Positions 17,112 through 25,864 of a stretch of DNA of 64,000 nt are shown one piece after another (position 1 is the stretch's first letter; every line of letters starts with the position of its first letter). Where the stretch lies: the NCBI RefSeq assembly GCF_005670685.2, contig NZ_CP062008.1:4712001-4776000 (forward strand), given 5' to 3'. The position numbers and the translations under genes were made by a program. The notes below the pieces were generated by a model. The model did no database searches and had not been told where the DNA came from. It saw only the letters and a list, made by a program, of their open reading frames with translations. Origin of the DNA: Mycolicibacterium mucogenicum DSM 44124. Its GTDB lineage: Bacteria > Actinomycetota > Actinomycetes > Mycobacteriales > Mycobacteriaceae.

Positions 17112-18385
17112 CCATGCACAACAGTCACGACCCACTGACGGTCCTGGCCGGCGGTGAAAGCCCCGTGCCACCGGACCCGGCCTTCGCGGTCCGGTTGCGG
17201 GCGCGCCTGGAAGCCGCCGTCACCCTCCCGAAAGGAGTTGTCATGAGTGGAACCGACACCGCCATCGCCGATCTGAACGTACCTGCCGCCGCCCCGGTCG
17301 AGGTGCCCCGGCCCGCGGCCCTGCCCTATCTCGCCGTGGCAGACGCGCGGGCCGCGCTCGCCTGGTACGTCGACGCGCTGGGTGCCGTCGTCGTCGGCGA
17401 TCCGATCGTCATGGACGACGGCCGGATCGGGCACGCCGAGCTGACACTGGCCGGTGGTGTGCTGTACCTGGCCGACGAGTTCCCCGAGCTCGGCCTGAAA
17501 GCACCAGCAGTACAGTCTGTTTCGGTGAGCCTGATGGTCAATGTGCCGGACACCGACGCCGCGCTCGCGCAGGCCCGGCAACACGGCGCGCAGGTGCAGC
17601 GCGAGCCCTACGACGCCCACGGCTCGCGGACCGCGGTGGTGATCGACCCGTTCGGCCACCGCTGGATGCTCACCGGACCGGTCCCCGTCACTGTCCCGAT
17701 CCGGCACGGCGACATCGGCTACATCTCGGTGCAGACGCCGGACGCCCAACGGGCCGCCGCGTTCTACGGGCACGTGCTCGGCTGGGACTACGACCCCGAC
17801 ACCCGCAAGGTGACGAGCAACCGCATGCACACCGGCATCTTCGAGACCACCGGCCCGCAGACGGTGTTCTGCTGCTACGCGGTGCGCGATCTCGACGCGG
17901 CGCGGCAGGCGATCCTGGCCGCGGGCGGCCAGGTCGGCACGCCCGAGCAGCACGAGTGGGGCGCGACGCTCGACGCCACCGATGCACTCGGCACCGACTT
18001 CGCGGTGTTCCAGCCGGTGCCCGGCATTGCCCGGCCGGAGCTGAACGGCGCAGGGCCAGGCGAACTTTCGTATATGACGTACTACGTGACCGACTCGGCC
18101 GCGTTCAGGGACTTCTACGGCGAGGTGCTGGGTTGGACGTTCGAACCGGGGCGCATCGAGGACGGCTGGGCAGTGCAGGGTTGCCACCCCATGTCCGGCG
18201 CGGCCGGCGGCGCCGCACAGACCGTCGCCGTCCCGATGTGGACGGTGACCGACATCGAGGCCGCGGTGGCGCGGGTCCGCGAGGCCGGAGGCACCGTCAT
18301 CGACGAACCGTCCCGGCAGCCGTACGGCATGTCAGCGGAGTGCACCGACGACCAGGGCGCCCGGTTCTACCTCGGCGCCTTCTGA
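17108..18385 (+). CDS. Multi-domain VOC (glyoxalase/bleomycin-resistance fold) protein
   Basis: Starting at the ATGA overlap with the sigma gene gives 425 residues. A 45-residue head (PDPAFAVRLRARLEAAVTLP) is followed by three VOC-like segments beginning near ALPYLAVADARAALAWYVDALGA, GDIGYISVQTPDAQRAAAFYGHVLGW and GELSYMTYYVTDSAAFRDFYGEVLGW. VOC modules pair to form metal or ligand sites; the odd number is notable. A second start at ATG 17243 (MSGTDTAIADLN) has a near-ideal AAAGGAG site and gives a 380-residue form without the head. Function unknown; the sigma partner suggests stress-linked binding or detoxification. Confidence 0.85.
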   Translation: MTMHNSHDPLTVLAGGESPVPPDPAFAVRLRARLEAAVTLPKGVVMSGTDTAIADLNVPAAAPVEVPRPAALPYLAVADARAALAWYVDALGAVVVGDPIVMDDGRIGHAELTLAGGVLYLADEFPELGLKAPAVQSVSVSLMVNVPDTDAALAQARQHGAQVQREPYDAHGSRTAVVIDPFGHRWMLTGPVPVTVPIRHGDIGYISVQTPDAQRAAAFYGHVLGWDYDPDTRKVTSNRMHTGIFETTGPQTVFCCYAVRDLDAARQAILAAGGQVGTPEQHEWGATLDATDALGTDFAVFQPVPGIARPELNGAGPGELSYMTYYVTDSAAFRDFYGEVLGWTFEPGRIEDGWAVQGCHPMSGAAGGAAQTVAVPMWTVTDIEAAVARVREAGGTVIDEPSRQPYGMSAECTDDQGARFYLGAF

Positions 18386-18387
18386 GG

Positions 18388-18436
18388 GATTTGTGCACGA
18401 TTTTCCGCGCCCCGCGCGGAAAATCGTGCACAAATC
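18388..18436. repeat. 22-bp-stem hairpin, copy 2 of a flanking pair
   Basis: Arms at 18388-18409 and 18415-18436 are perfect complements over 22 bases with a CCCCG loop. The arm differs from copy 1 (16474-16526) by one base pair (CGATTTT instead of CGGTTTT), and the change is compensated in the other arm. It begins 2 bases after the VOC stop and sits between convergent genes, so it may end transcription from both sides. Confidence 0.85.
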
Positions 18437-18464
18437 GCTAGAGGACGTCTCGCTAGAGGACGTC
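18435..18464. repeat. Perfect 15-bp tandem duplication over the reductase stop
   Basis: The 15-mer TCGCTAGAGGACGTC occurs twice head to tail (18435-18449 and 18450-18464). It covers the last codons and stop of the reductase gene, so a second, in-frame copy of the gene end lies downstream of the real stop. Its first two bases are also the end of the hairpin's right arm. It looks like a slippage product or a scar. Confidence 0.85.
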
Positions 18465-19625
18465 GGCGATGGGGACGGCGGCCGCGACCTTGGCGCGATT
18501 CTTCATCACCTTGCCCGGCATGCCACCACCGACCACGCCGCTGACCGCGCCGTCGCGCTCGTAGAACGCCAGGAACTTGCGGCCGTCGTCCTCGACGATG
18601 TGCACGGTGTCGCCGGCCTTGGGCTCACCCAGGCACTGGATCTTGACGTCGTACTGGTCGCTCCAGAAGTAGGGCACCACGACGGCGGCGGTGGCATCCT
18701 GGCCCAGCATCGCCGGCACGATCACCCGCGCCTGCTCGGCCACGTTGCTCCAATGTTCCACGCGCACTTGGTGTCCCGCCGCGTCGCGCCAGGAGGCGAC
18801 GTCACCGATGGCCCACACGTTCGGCGCACTGGTGCGGCCGGCGGTGTCGCACACGACGCCGTTGTCGACAGCGATGCCGCTGCCTTCGAGCCAGTCGGTG
18901 GACGGGCGCGACCCGATGCCGACGACGACGACGTCGGCGTCCAGTTCGGTGCCGTCGGCCAGTTGCACCTTCTCGACGTGACCGGTGCCCGTCACGCCGG
19001 TGACCCCGACGCCGCACCGCACATCGACGCCCTCGGCGCGGTGCAGCCGTGCCACCAGTTCACCGATCTCGGTGCCGAGCACCGACGCCAGCGGCGTGGG
19101 CTGCGGCTCGACGATCGTCACCTCGACACCCATCTTGCGCAGGCTCGCCGCCACCTCGCAGCCGATGAACCCGGCGCCGATCACCACGGCGCGCTTGGCC
19201 GAACCGGCGTGCTCGCGCAGCGCCAGTGACTCGTCGTAGGTGCGCAGCACCCGGATGCCGTCGAGGGCGGGCAGCGACGGGATGGTGCGGGGCACCAGAC
19301 CCGTGGCGATGACCAGCTCGTCGTACGCGACGACCTCGCCGTTGGCGCGCGTCACCGTCTGGGCCTCGGTGTCCAGCTTGACCGCACCCGAACCCAGCAG
19401 CAGCGTGATGTCGTTCTCGGCGTAGAACTCGGCGGGCTTGAGCGTCGTGTCGTCGACCTCGGCGCGCAGCACGTCCTTGGACAGCGGCGGCCGGTCGTAC
19501 GGCAGATGGACCTCGTCGCTGATCAGTGTGATCGGCCCGGCGTACTCCGCCTTGCGCAGCTGCTCAGCGGTACGTGCAGCGGCCAGACCGCCACCGACAA
19601 TGACGATGCCTCCGTTTGTAGTCAC
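18453..19625 (-). CDS. FAD/NAD(P)H ferredoxin reductase
   Basis: GTG 19625 gives a 390-residue protein starting MTTNGGIVIVGGGLAAARTAEQLRKAEY. The FAD Rossmann motif GGGLAAA is at the N-terminus, the NAD(P)H motif VVIGAGFIGCEVAASLRKMG is near residue 150, and the second FAD motif PNVWAIGDVASW near residue 265. This is the BphA4/rubredoxin-reductase class, which passes electrons from NAD(P)H to ferredoxins serving P450s or dioxygenases. No ferredoxin gene is adjacent. It converges on the VOC gene. In M. tuberculosis I recall a reductase of this type near the mycofactocin genes. Confidence 0.88.
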   Translation of the reverse strand: MTTNGGIVIVGGGLAAARTAEQLRKAEYAGPITLISDEVHLPYDRPPLSKDVLRAEVDDTTLKPAEFYAENDITLLLGSGAVKLDTEAQTVTRANGEVVAYDELVIATGLVPRTIPSLPALDGIRVLRTYDESLALREHAGSAKRAVVIGAGFIGCEVAASLRKMGVEVTIVEPQPTPLASVLGTEIGELVARLHRAEGVDVRCGVGVTGVTGTGHVEKVQLADGTELDADVVVVGIGSRPSTDWLEGSGIAVDNGVVCDTAGRTSAPNVWAIGDVASWRDAAGHQVRVEHWSNVAEQARVIVPAMLGQDATAAVVVPYFWSDQYDVKIQCLGEPKAGDTVHIVEDDGRKFLAFYERDGAVSGVVGGGMPGKVMKNRAKVAAAVPIADVL

Positions 19626-19701
19626 GTCGGCTTTCTTACACGATGCGGCCGGTGCGAGGTAGGCCACCCTGCGCTTACCTGCTCAGCATTCCGGCAGGGG
19701 C

Positions 19702-20163
19702 TCAGGCCTGGCTCCAGCCACCGACCCGGCGCTCGACGATGTTCGACAGCACCACGATGCTCTCGCTGCGCTCGATCGCCGCGCTGCCCCGGATGCGCTC
19801 CAGCACCGCCTCCAGATGCCGCATGTCCCGCGTCATGAGATGCAGGATCGCGTCGGACGTGCCGGTCACCGTGGCGGCCGAGACCACCTCGGGAATGCCC
19901 TCCCAGGCCTCCCGCAGCTGCGCCGGCGTGATGGTGCCGTGGCAGTACACCTGAACGTATGCCTCTGTCCCCCAACCGATCACGTTCCGGTCGACGACCG
20001 TCGTGAAGCCGCGGATGACGCCGGTGGCCAGCAGCCGGTCGACCCGGCGTTTGACGGCGGGCGCCGACAGGCCCACCCGTTCACCGATCTCGGCGAACGT
20101 GGCGCGCGCGTTGTCCGCCAACTCGGCCAGGATGCGCTCGTCGGTCTCGTCGACGCTTTCCAC
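19702..20163 (-). CDS. Lrp/AsnC-family regulator
   Basis: GTG 20163 lies 9 bases after GGGAGGT and gives 153 residues; GTG 20172 is an alternative. The N-terminal helix-turn-helix is ESVDETDERILAELADNARATFAEIGERVGLSAPAVKRRVDRLLATGVI (residues 1-50), followed by the RAM ligand-binding domain (TEAYVQVYCHG ... VTGTSDAILHLMTRDMRHLEAVL). It is divergent from a dimethylargininase-like/rocD pair, so it probably senses an amino acid such as arginine or ornithine and controls that pair. Confidence 0.9.
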   Translation of the reverse strand: MESVDETDERILAELADNARATFAEIGERVGLSAPAVKRRVDRLLATGVIRGFTTVVDRNVIGWGTEAYVQVYCHGTITPAQLREAWEGIPEVVSAATVTGTSDAILHLMTRDMRHLEAVLERIRGSAAIERSESIVVLSNIVERRVGGWSQA

Positions 20164-20184
20164 CGGCCGCACACCTCCCTCACG

Positions 20185-20222
20185 CAATAGATTGTTGAAT
20201 CGCGAGTGATCACACAATAGAT
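20185..20222. promoter_or_regulatory. Direct repeats, candidate Lrp sites
   Basis: CAATAGAT occurs at 20185-20192 and 20215-20222, exactly 30 bp apart (about three helical turns), in the 121-bp divergent gap. A partial palindrome CAAGC-ATCGATT-GCTTG follows at about 20239-20255. Phased repeats like these suit an octameric Lrp-type regulator. Confidence 0.5.
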
Positions 20223-20284
20223 CCGTTACAAATGCGCAACAAGCATCGATTGCTTGCGTAACGAAGTGCTCCTACCATCGAATT

Positions 20285-21163
20285 ATGACGATTACTGATG
20301 TCGTCAAGATGGCGACACCAAATTCAGGTTGGCGACCGGACCGGGTGGCCCGCCCCCGGCACTATGTGATGACCCGGCCGACGCATTTCGCCGTCGAATA
20401 TGCGATCAACCCGTGGATGGACACCTCCACCCCCGTGGACACGGCGCTGGCGGTGCGACAGTGGGAGCATCTGGTCCGCACGTACCGCAGCCTCGGCCAC
20501 ACCGTCGAACTGGTCGACCCGATTCCGGGACTACCCGACATGGTGTACGCCGCCAACGGCGGACTGGTGCTCGACGACGGGTTCGAGAAGGTCGCCATCA
20601 TCGCGCGATTCGCCTACCCGCAGCGGGCCGGCGAATCGGTGGCCTATGCCGGATGGATGATGGACCACGGCTACTGCCCGCTGTATACCGAGCACACCAA
20701 TGAGGGCCAGGGCGACCTGCTGATCGTCGGGTCGAAGATCCTGGCCGGCTACGGATTCCGCACCGACCGCCAGTCGCACGACGAGGTGGCCAAGCTGTCC
20801 GGGCTGCCTCTGGTCAGCCTGCAGCTCGTCAACCCCCGCTTCTACCACCTCGACACCGCACTGGCCGTGCTCGACGACGAGACCATCGCGTTCTATCCCC
20901 CGGCCTTCGGCGCCACGTCGGTGGCGTTGCTGCGCAAGATGTTTCCGGGCGCCATCGAGGTTTCCGATGCCGACGCCCACGTGCTCGGCCTGAACGCGGT
21001 GTCCGACGGACTGAACGTCGTACATCCGGCCGCGGCCACCGGCTTCGCCGCGCAGCTCGCCGACGCCGGTTTCCGGCCGGTCGGTGTCGACCTGTCCGAG
21101 TTGCTCAAGGGCGGCGGGTCCGTGAAGTGCTGCACCCTGGAGGTGTACCCGACGTCATGCTGA
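20285..21163 (+). CDS. ddaH: Dimethylargininase / amidinotransferase-family hydrolase
   Basis: A 292-residue amidinotransferase-fold enzyme. The N-terminal RPTHFAVEYAINPWM and PDMVYAANGGLVLDD segments supply substrate-binding Asp/Asn residues, HLDTALAVLDDETIAFYPPAF carries the catalytic His region, and the C-terminal GGSVKCCTLEV provides the nucleophile Cys. Relatives hydrolyse methylarginine, arginine or citrulline-type guanidines to ornithine or citrulline derivatives. It overlaps rocD by 7 bases, so the pair likely turns an arginine derivative into glutamate semialdehyde. The substrate (methylarginine or arginine) is not settled by sequence. Confidence 0.85.
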   Translation: MTITDVVKMATPNSGWRPDRVARPRHYVMTRPTHFAVEYAINPWMDTSTPVDTALAVRQWEHLVRTYRSLGHTVELVDPIPGLPDMVYAANGGLVLDDGFEKVAIIARFAYPQRAGESVAYAGWMMDHGYCPLYTEHTNEGQGDLLIVGSKILAGYGFRTDRQSHDEVAKLSGLPLVSLQLVNPRFYHLDTALAVLDDETIAFYPPAFGATSVALLRKMFPGAIEVSDADAHVLGLNAVSDGLNVVHPAAATGFAAQLADAGFRPVGVDLSELLKGGGSVKCCTLEVYPTSC

Positions 21164-22392
21164 AAGCCGTTGCCGGAACACCGGAAAGCACGGCTCAGCT
21201 GATCGCCCTCGACGACCGCTACGCCGCGCACAACTACGCCCCGCTGCCGGTCGTCGCGGCGTCCGCCGACGGGGTGTGGATCACCGATCCGGAAGGACGC
21301 AGCTACCTGGACTGTCTGGCGGCGTATTCGGCGGTCAATTTCGGCCACCGCAATCCCGAGATCCTGGCGACCGCACACGCCCAGCTGGACGCCGTGACGC
21401 TCGTCAGCCGTGCCTTCCACTCCGACCGCCTCGGCCCGTTCTGCGCCGCCCTGGCCCATTTGTGCGGCAAGGATCTGGTGCTGCCGATGAACAGCGGCGC
21501 CGAGGCCGTGGAGAGCGCGATCAAAGTCGCGCGCAAGTGGAGTCGGGACGTCAAAGGAGTGTCGGCGCCCAACATCGTCGTGGCACGGGGCAACTTCCAC
21601 GGCCGCACGACGACGATCATCAGCTTCTCCGACGACGACACGGCGCGGCGCGGTTTCGGCCCGTACACACCGGGTTTCCGGTCGGTGACGTTCGGGGACG
21701 CCGACGCGCTCGCAGCCGCCGTCGATGACGACACCGCCGCGGTGCTGATCGAGCCGATCCAGGGCGAGGCCGGGATCATCGTGCCGCCCGATGACTATCT
21801 GCCCCGCGTGCGCGCGCTGTGCACCGAACGCCACGTCCTGATGATCGCCGACGAAATCCAGTCCGGCCTGGCCCGTACCGGCCGCACCTTCGCGTGCGAC
21901 CACTGGGGCGTGGTGCCCGACGTCTACGTACTGGGCAAGGCGCTCGGCGGCGGCGTCGTGCCGCTGTCCGCGGTGGTGGCCGACAAAGACGTGCTCGGCG
22001 TACTGCACCCAGGTGAGCACGGTTCGACGTTCGGCGGCAATCCGCTGGCCGCAGCCATCGGCACCACGGTGGTCGGCATGCTGCAGCGTGGCGAATTCCA
22101 ATCCAGGGCAACCGAACTCGGCCGGCACCTGCACGCCCGCCTGACGGCGATCGGACACGGCGTGACGGCCGTTCGCGGGCTGGGCCTGTGGGCGGGCGTC
22201 GACCTCGATCCGGCCGTCGGCACCGGCCGGGAGGTCAGCCTGCGACTGGCCGAGCGCGGTGTGCTGACCAAGGACACCCACGGACCGACCCTGCGGTTCG
22301 CCCCGCCGCTGGTGATCACCCGGTCCGAAATCGATTGGGCGATGGACCGATTCGCCGAGGTGCTGGCCGGACCGCCGGATGTGCGGTGGTAG
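21157..22392 (+). CDS. rocD: Ornithine aminotransferase
   Basis: ATG 21157 overlaps the upstream stop (ATGCTGA) and has GGAGG about 12 bases before it; it gives 411 residues. Class III PLP aminotransferase motifs: NSGAEAVESAIKVARKW for phosphate binding, GNFHGRTTTIISFS, the DE pair in LMIADEIQSGLARTG and the PLP lysine in VYVLGKALGGGVVPLS. It moves the delta-amino group of ornithine to 2-oxoglutarate, giving glutamate semialdehyde. It is a single intact gene here; I recall rocD as split into two genes in M. tuberculosis. Confidence 0.93.
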   Translation: MLKAVAGTPESTAQLIALDDRYAAHNYAPLPVVAASADGVWITDPEGRSYLDCLAAYSAVNFGHRNPEILATAHAQLDAVTLVSRAFHSDRLGPFCAALAHLCGKDLVLPMNSGAEAVESAIKVARKWSRDVKGVSAPNIVVARGNFHGRTTTIISFSDDDTARRGFGPYTPGFRSVTFGDADALAAAVDDDTAAVLIEPIQGEAGIIVPPDDYLPRVRALCTERHVLMIADEIQSGLARTGRTFACDHWGVVPDVYVLGKALGGGVVPLSAVVADKDVLGVLHPGEHGSTFGGNPLAAAIGTTVVGMLQRGEFQSRATELGRHLHARLTAIGHGVTAVRGLGLWAGVDLDPAVGTGREVSLRLAERGVLTKDTHGPTLRFAPPLVITRSEIDWAMDRFAEVLAGPPDVRW

Positions 22393-22401
22393 ACCCATAG
22401 G

Positions 22402-23169
22402 ATGCGCTTCAATCCGCCACCCGACTGGCCGCCGTTTCCACCTGACTGGCGGCCGGGCCCGGACTGGCAGCCGGATCCCTCGTGGCCGCCGCCACCACCG
22501 GGATGGGCTCTCTGGGTTGACGACCAATACCATTACGCCCCAACAGAACCAGGCCCGCCGCAGCGGTCCGGAAAACGGAAATGGTGGATCATCGGCGGTG
22601 CGGTGCTCGCCGTCGTCGCCCTGGTGGCGGGCGGCACGGTGGTCGCCACGAAGTCCCTGCGCGACGACGCGGCGGCACCGAGCACGACGCCGACGTCGTT
22701 CAACGGCCTGACCATCGTGCCGACGCACCCACCGGTGCCGACGGACTTCACCGCCTGGACCCGCGTCGGCGGCATCGACACCACGTTCACCAACAACGGC
22801 CGGGCAGTACGCCTCGACCCGCACGCCAACCCGACGACCGCCTGGTCGGGACTGCTCCAGCCCGGCGATCCGGCGTGCTCGCTGCGCTTCACCGGACGCG
22901 TCCGCAGTGCGGCGGGCGGCTACGCCGTCGGGCTCGCCACCGTCGACGGGCCTGCCGACACGGATTCGGGCCCGATCCCGGCACCGCCCGACAACGACTG
23001 GCACACAATCGATGTCACGATCACCAAGGCCGGCGACGTCTCGGTGGACGTCGACGGCAAATCCGCACTGCGGCGCACGACGGCACCCGGTTGCGGCCGG
23101 CCGGCGGTCAGGGTGTCAGCCGGCGCAACGGAATTCGCGGACGTACTGGTCGGGCAGGTCGCGGCGTAA
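22402..23169 (+). CDS. Pro/Trp-rich single-pass membrane protein
   Basis: A 255-residue protein of unknown function. The first 45 residues repeat a P-P-D-W / W-P-P pattern (DWPPFPPDWRPGPDWQPD), as in mycobacterial cytoplasmic tails beside DUF2510 and kinase-type proteins. A basic stretch SGKRK precedes one membrane helix (about residues 60-82). The outer domain (about 90-255) has two Cys residues and beta-rich text (VSVDVDGKSALRR, RPAVRVSAGATEFADVLVGQ), resembling a lectin- or laminin-like sandwich; that is inference. It begins 9 bases after rocD and may be co-transcribed. Confidence 0.8.
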   Translation: MRFNPPPDWPPFPPDWRPGPDWQPDPSWPPPPPGWALWVDDQYHYAPTEPGPPQRSGKRKWWIIGGAVLAVVALVAGGTVVATKSLRDDAAAPSTTPTSFNGLTIVPTHPPVPTDFTAWTRVGGIDTTFTNNGRAVRLDPHANPTTAWSGLLQPGDPACSLRFTGRVRSAAGGYAVGLATVDGPADTDSGPIPAPPDNDWHTIDVTITKAGDVSVDVDGKSALRRTTAPGCGRPAVRVSAGATEFADVLVGQVAA

Positions 23170-23170
23170 C

Positions 23171-24052
<882 letters not shown>

Positions 24053-24075
24053 TCAACCGCCACGCTAGCAGCCAA

Positions 24076-24093
24076 ACTAGAACGCGTTCTAGT
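24076..24093. promoter_or_regulatory. KstR-type operator
   Basis: ACTAGAACGCGTTCTAGT is a perfect 18-bp palindrome 54 bases before the SDR start. Its core TAGAACGCGTTCTA fits the published KstR consensus TnnAACnnGTTnnA exactly. KstR is the TetR-family repressor of cholesterol catabolism in mycobacteria. The site faces only the SDR gene, because the other neighbour ends here. Confidence 0.85.
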
Positions 24094-24118
24094 GGCTCCC
24101 GAAAGGCGGTCGCGTCGG

Positions 24119-24943
24119 CTACAACTCGGCGATGATCTGGGCGCGCTTGGCGGTGTACTCGGCCTCGCTGATGGTGCCCATGGCGCGCAGCGTCTCGATC
24201 TCCTGCAGCCGCTGCGCTGTCGACGGCGCCGGTGGCGCGACGGGCGGCGCCATCGCAGCCGGCGCGGGGGCCGGCGCCCGCTCGGCGGCCGTGGCCCGCC
24301 GGACCACGTCCATCACCTGTTGCCGCACAACCGGATTCGACCGCAGGTCGGCGATCCCGCTGAGCGCCACCCCGTTGGACTTGAGGATCTGCAGGATGTC
24401 CATGATCGGGCCAGAGCGTCCGGTCAGGTCGTAGGTGCGGCCGTCCTGCTCCGAGGTCAGCCGGACCGGCATCATGCCCGACACCAGTGCGCTGCGCTCC
24501 CAGTCGATGTGGAACTTGTTGGTCGCCGGGTTGACCATCACGACGAGCTTGCGGGCCGTGATCATCGGCAACCGGCTCACCGAGGCCAGCACCTTGTCCT
24601 GCGCGTCGAACGGAGCCAGCTGCGGCCCCGTGATGTGCAGATTCAGTTTCACCAGTGGCTGGTCGTTGACCCGGGTACCGGTCTCCCCGATGCCGGTGAC
24701 CTCGGCGAGCCCCAGTATCCCGCTGACCTCGAGTTCCTCGCGCTCCGCCGACCGCATCTGCCCGAAGCCGGCCAGCCCCAGCGCGACCAGTACGTCGATC
24801 GCAGTGACCAGCAGGCCCGTCCAGAACATCCACTTCATCAACTCGTCCTGGCCGGTGTAGAAGTACACCGCCAGGAAGATGGGGCCCACCAGCCCGCCGC
24901 ACAGCAGGACCATGACCTGAGCTTTGAGGTAACGCACCAACAT
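24119..24943 (-). CDS. Membrane protein with C-terminal SHOCT domain
   Basis: ATG 24943 is favoured because AAGGAG lies 10 bases upstream; GTG 24952 is almost on top of that site. The 274-residue product has two N-terminal membrane segments (about residues 5-30 and 38-60), a soluble middle (LEVSGILGLAEVTGIGETGTRVNDQPLVKLNLHI), an Ala/Pro-rich linker and a short C-terminal helix pair QRLQEIETLRAMGTISEAEYTAKRAQII, the SHOCT oligomerisation motif. Function unknown. It lies downstream of the PP2C gene on the same strand with a 52-bp gap. Confidence 0.85.
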   Translation of the reverse strand: MLVRYLKAQVMVLLCGGLVGPIFLAVYFYTGQDELMKWMFWTGLLVTAIDVLVALGLAGFGQMRSAEREELEVSGILGLAEVTGIGETGTRVNDQPLVKLNLHITGPQLAPFDAQDKVLASVSRLPMITARKLVVMVNPATNKFHIDWERSALVSGMMPVRLTSEQDGRTYDLTGRSGPIMDILQILKSNGVALSGIADLRSNPVVRQQVMDVVRRATAAERAPAPAPAAMAPPVAPPAPSTAQRLQEIETLRAMGTISEAEYTAKRAQIIAEL

Positions 24944-24995
24944 GTCAGCCACGCTCCTTGATCAGCTTCACCGATGCGAGAGACTCTAGTGCGGC

Positions 24996-25715
24996 TCAGT
25001 CGCCGAGGACGTCCAACAGGACGAACGAGAAATTGTCGGCGGCGCCGTTGGCCCGCGCCGTCCCGATGATGATGGCCGAACCGTCGCCCCGGTCGTTGCA
25101 CGCCGTGGCCGCCTGCAGATCGTGATGCTCCATCTGCCCGTGCACACCGTCAGAGCACATCAGGTAGCTCCCGGGCTGCAGCGGCGTCGCGGTCAGGTGC
25201 GCAGCGATGGGCACGCCCTGCCCGAGCGACTGGGTGATGATGTTGGTCGGCCGGCCCGACGCGTCGAGGACCGCGTCGTCGACCGACACCTGGGTCAGCG
25301 TCTCGCCCGCGACCGAATACACCCGGCTGTCCCCGACGTTGAAGACGATCACCTCGTCGGCAGTGAGGCAGACACCGGCGATGGTGGTACCCATCCCGGC
25401 CAGTTCGGTGTCACGGCCCATGTCGTACAGCCAGTCGCTGACGTACGACAGCGACGACGTGATGTCGTCGCCACCGGTCCAGCCCGGCGACATCGTCGCG
25501 ATCATGCTCAGCGCCGTCCGGCTCGCCACATCGCCGCCGACGTGCCCGCCCATCCCGTCGCACACCGCGCAGACGAACGGGGAGCCTGGCTGCATCCGCA
25601 TCTCCACCAGGACACCGTTGTGCGTCTGGCTGACCCAGCCGCCGACCATCACCGCGTCTTCGTTGCGCTTGCGCCGCAACCCGGTGTCGGTGAATGCCCG
25701 CACGTTCACCCGCAC
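24996..25715 (-). CDS. PP2C-family Ser/Thr protein phosphatase
   Basis: GTG 25715 gives 239 residues (MRVNVRAFTDTGLRRKRNEDAV). The PPM/PP2C metal-binding motifs are present: RKRNEDAV near the start, CDGMGGHVGGDVAS, GDSRVYSV and the final ADNFSFVLLDV. There is no membrane segment, so it is a soluble Mn/Mg-dependent phosphatase, shorter than PstP and possibly specific for proteins modified by a mycobacterial Ser/Thr kinase. No kinase gene is adjacent. The start is a choice among several GTGs. Confidence 0.88.
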   Translation of the reverse strand: MRVNVRAFTDTGLRRKRNEDAVMVGGWVSQTHNGVLVEMRMQPGSPFVCAVCDGMGGHVGGDVASRTALSMIATMSPGWTGGDDITSSLSYVSDWLYDMGRDTELAGMGTTIAGVCLTADEVIVFNVGDSRVYSVAGETLTQVSVDDAVLDASGRPTNIITQSLGQGVPIAAHLTATPLQPGSYLMCSDGVHGQMEHHDLQAATACNDRGDGSAIIIGTARANGAADNFSFVLLDVLGD

Positions 25716-25815
25716 GACAGGCCACCCCTCATCGTGTTCCCCTCCATCGCGAACGATCCTGCCATCCTGCCGGTAAAAGCACTGCGTCGACACCTCTTTC
25801 TCACCGCAAAACAAA

Positions 25816-25845
25816 GCGCCGCCCACCCTTTCGGGTGAGCGGCGC
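25816..25845 (-). terminator. Intrinsic terminator of the str operon
   Basis: On the minus strand, arms of 13 bases with one mismatch (right arm GCGCCGCTCACCC against left GGGTGGGCGGCGC) enclose GAAA and are followed by TTTGTTTTGC. It lies 20 bases after the tuf stop. Confidence 0.85.
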
Positions 25846-25864
25846 TCCGCTTGGAAAAACTAGA

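Noticed and set aside
16474..18436. Twin hairpins as insertion-sequence terminal repeats of a transposon
   Set aside because: No transposase or target-site duplication is seen between or beside them; each is a complete palindrome rather than one end of an element.
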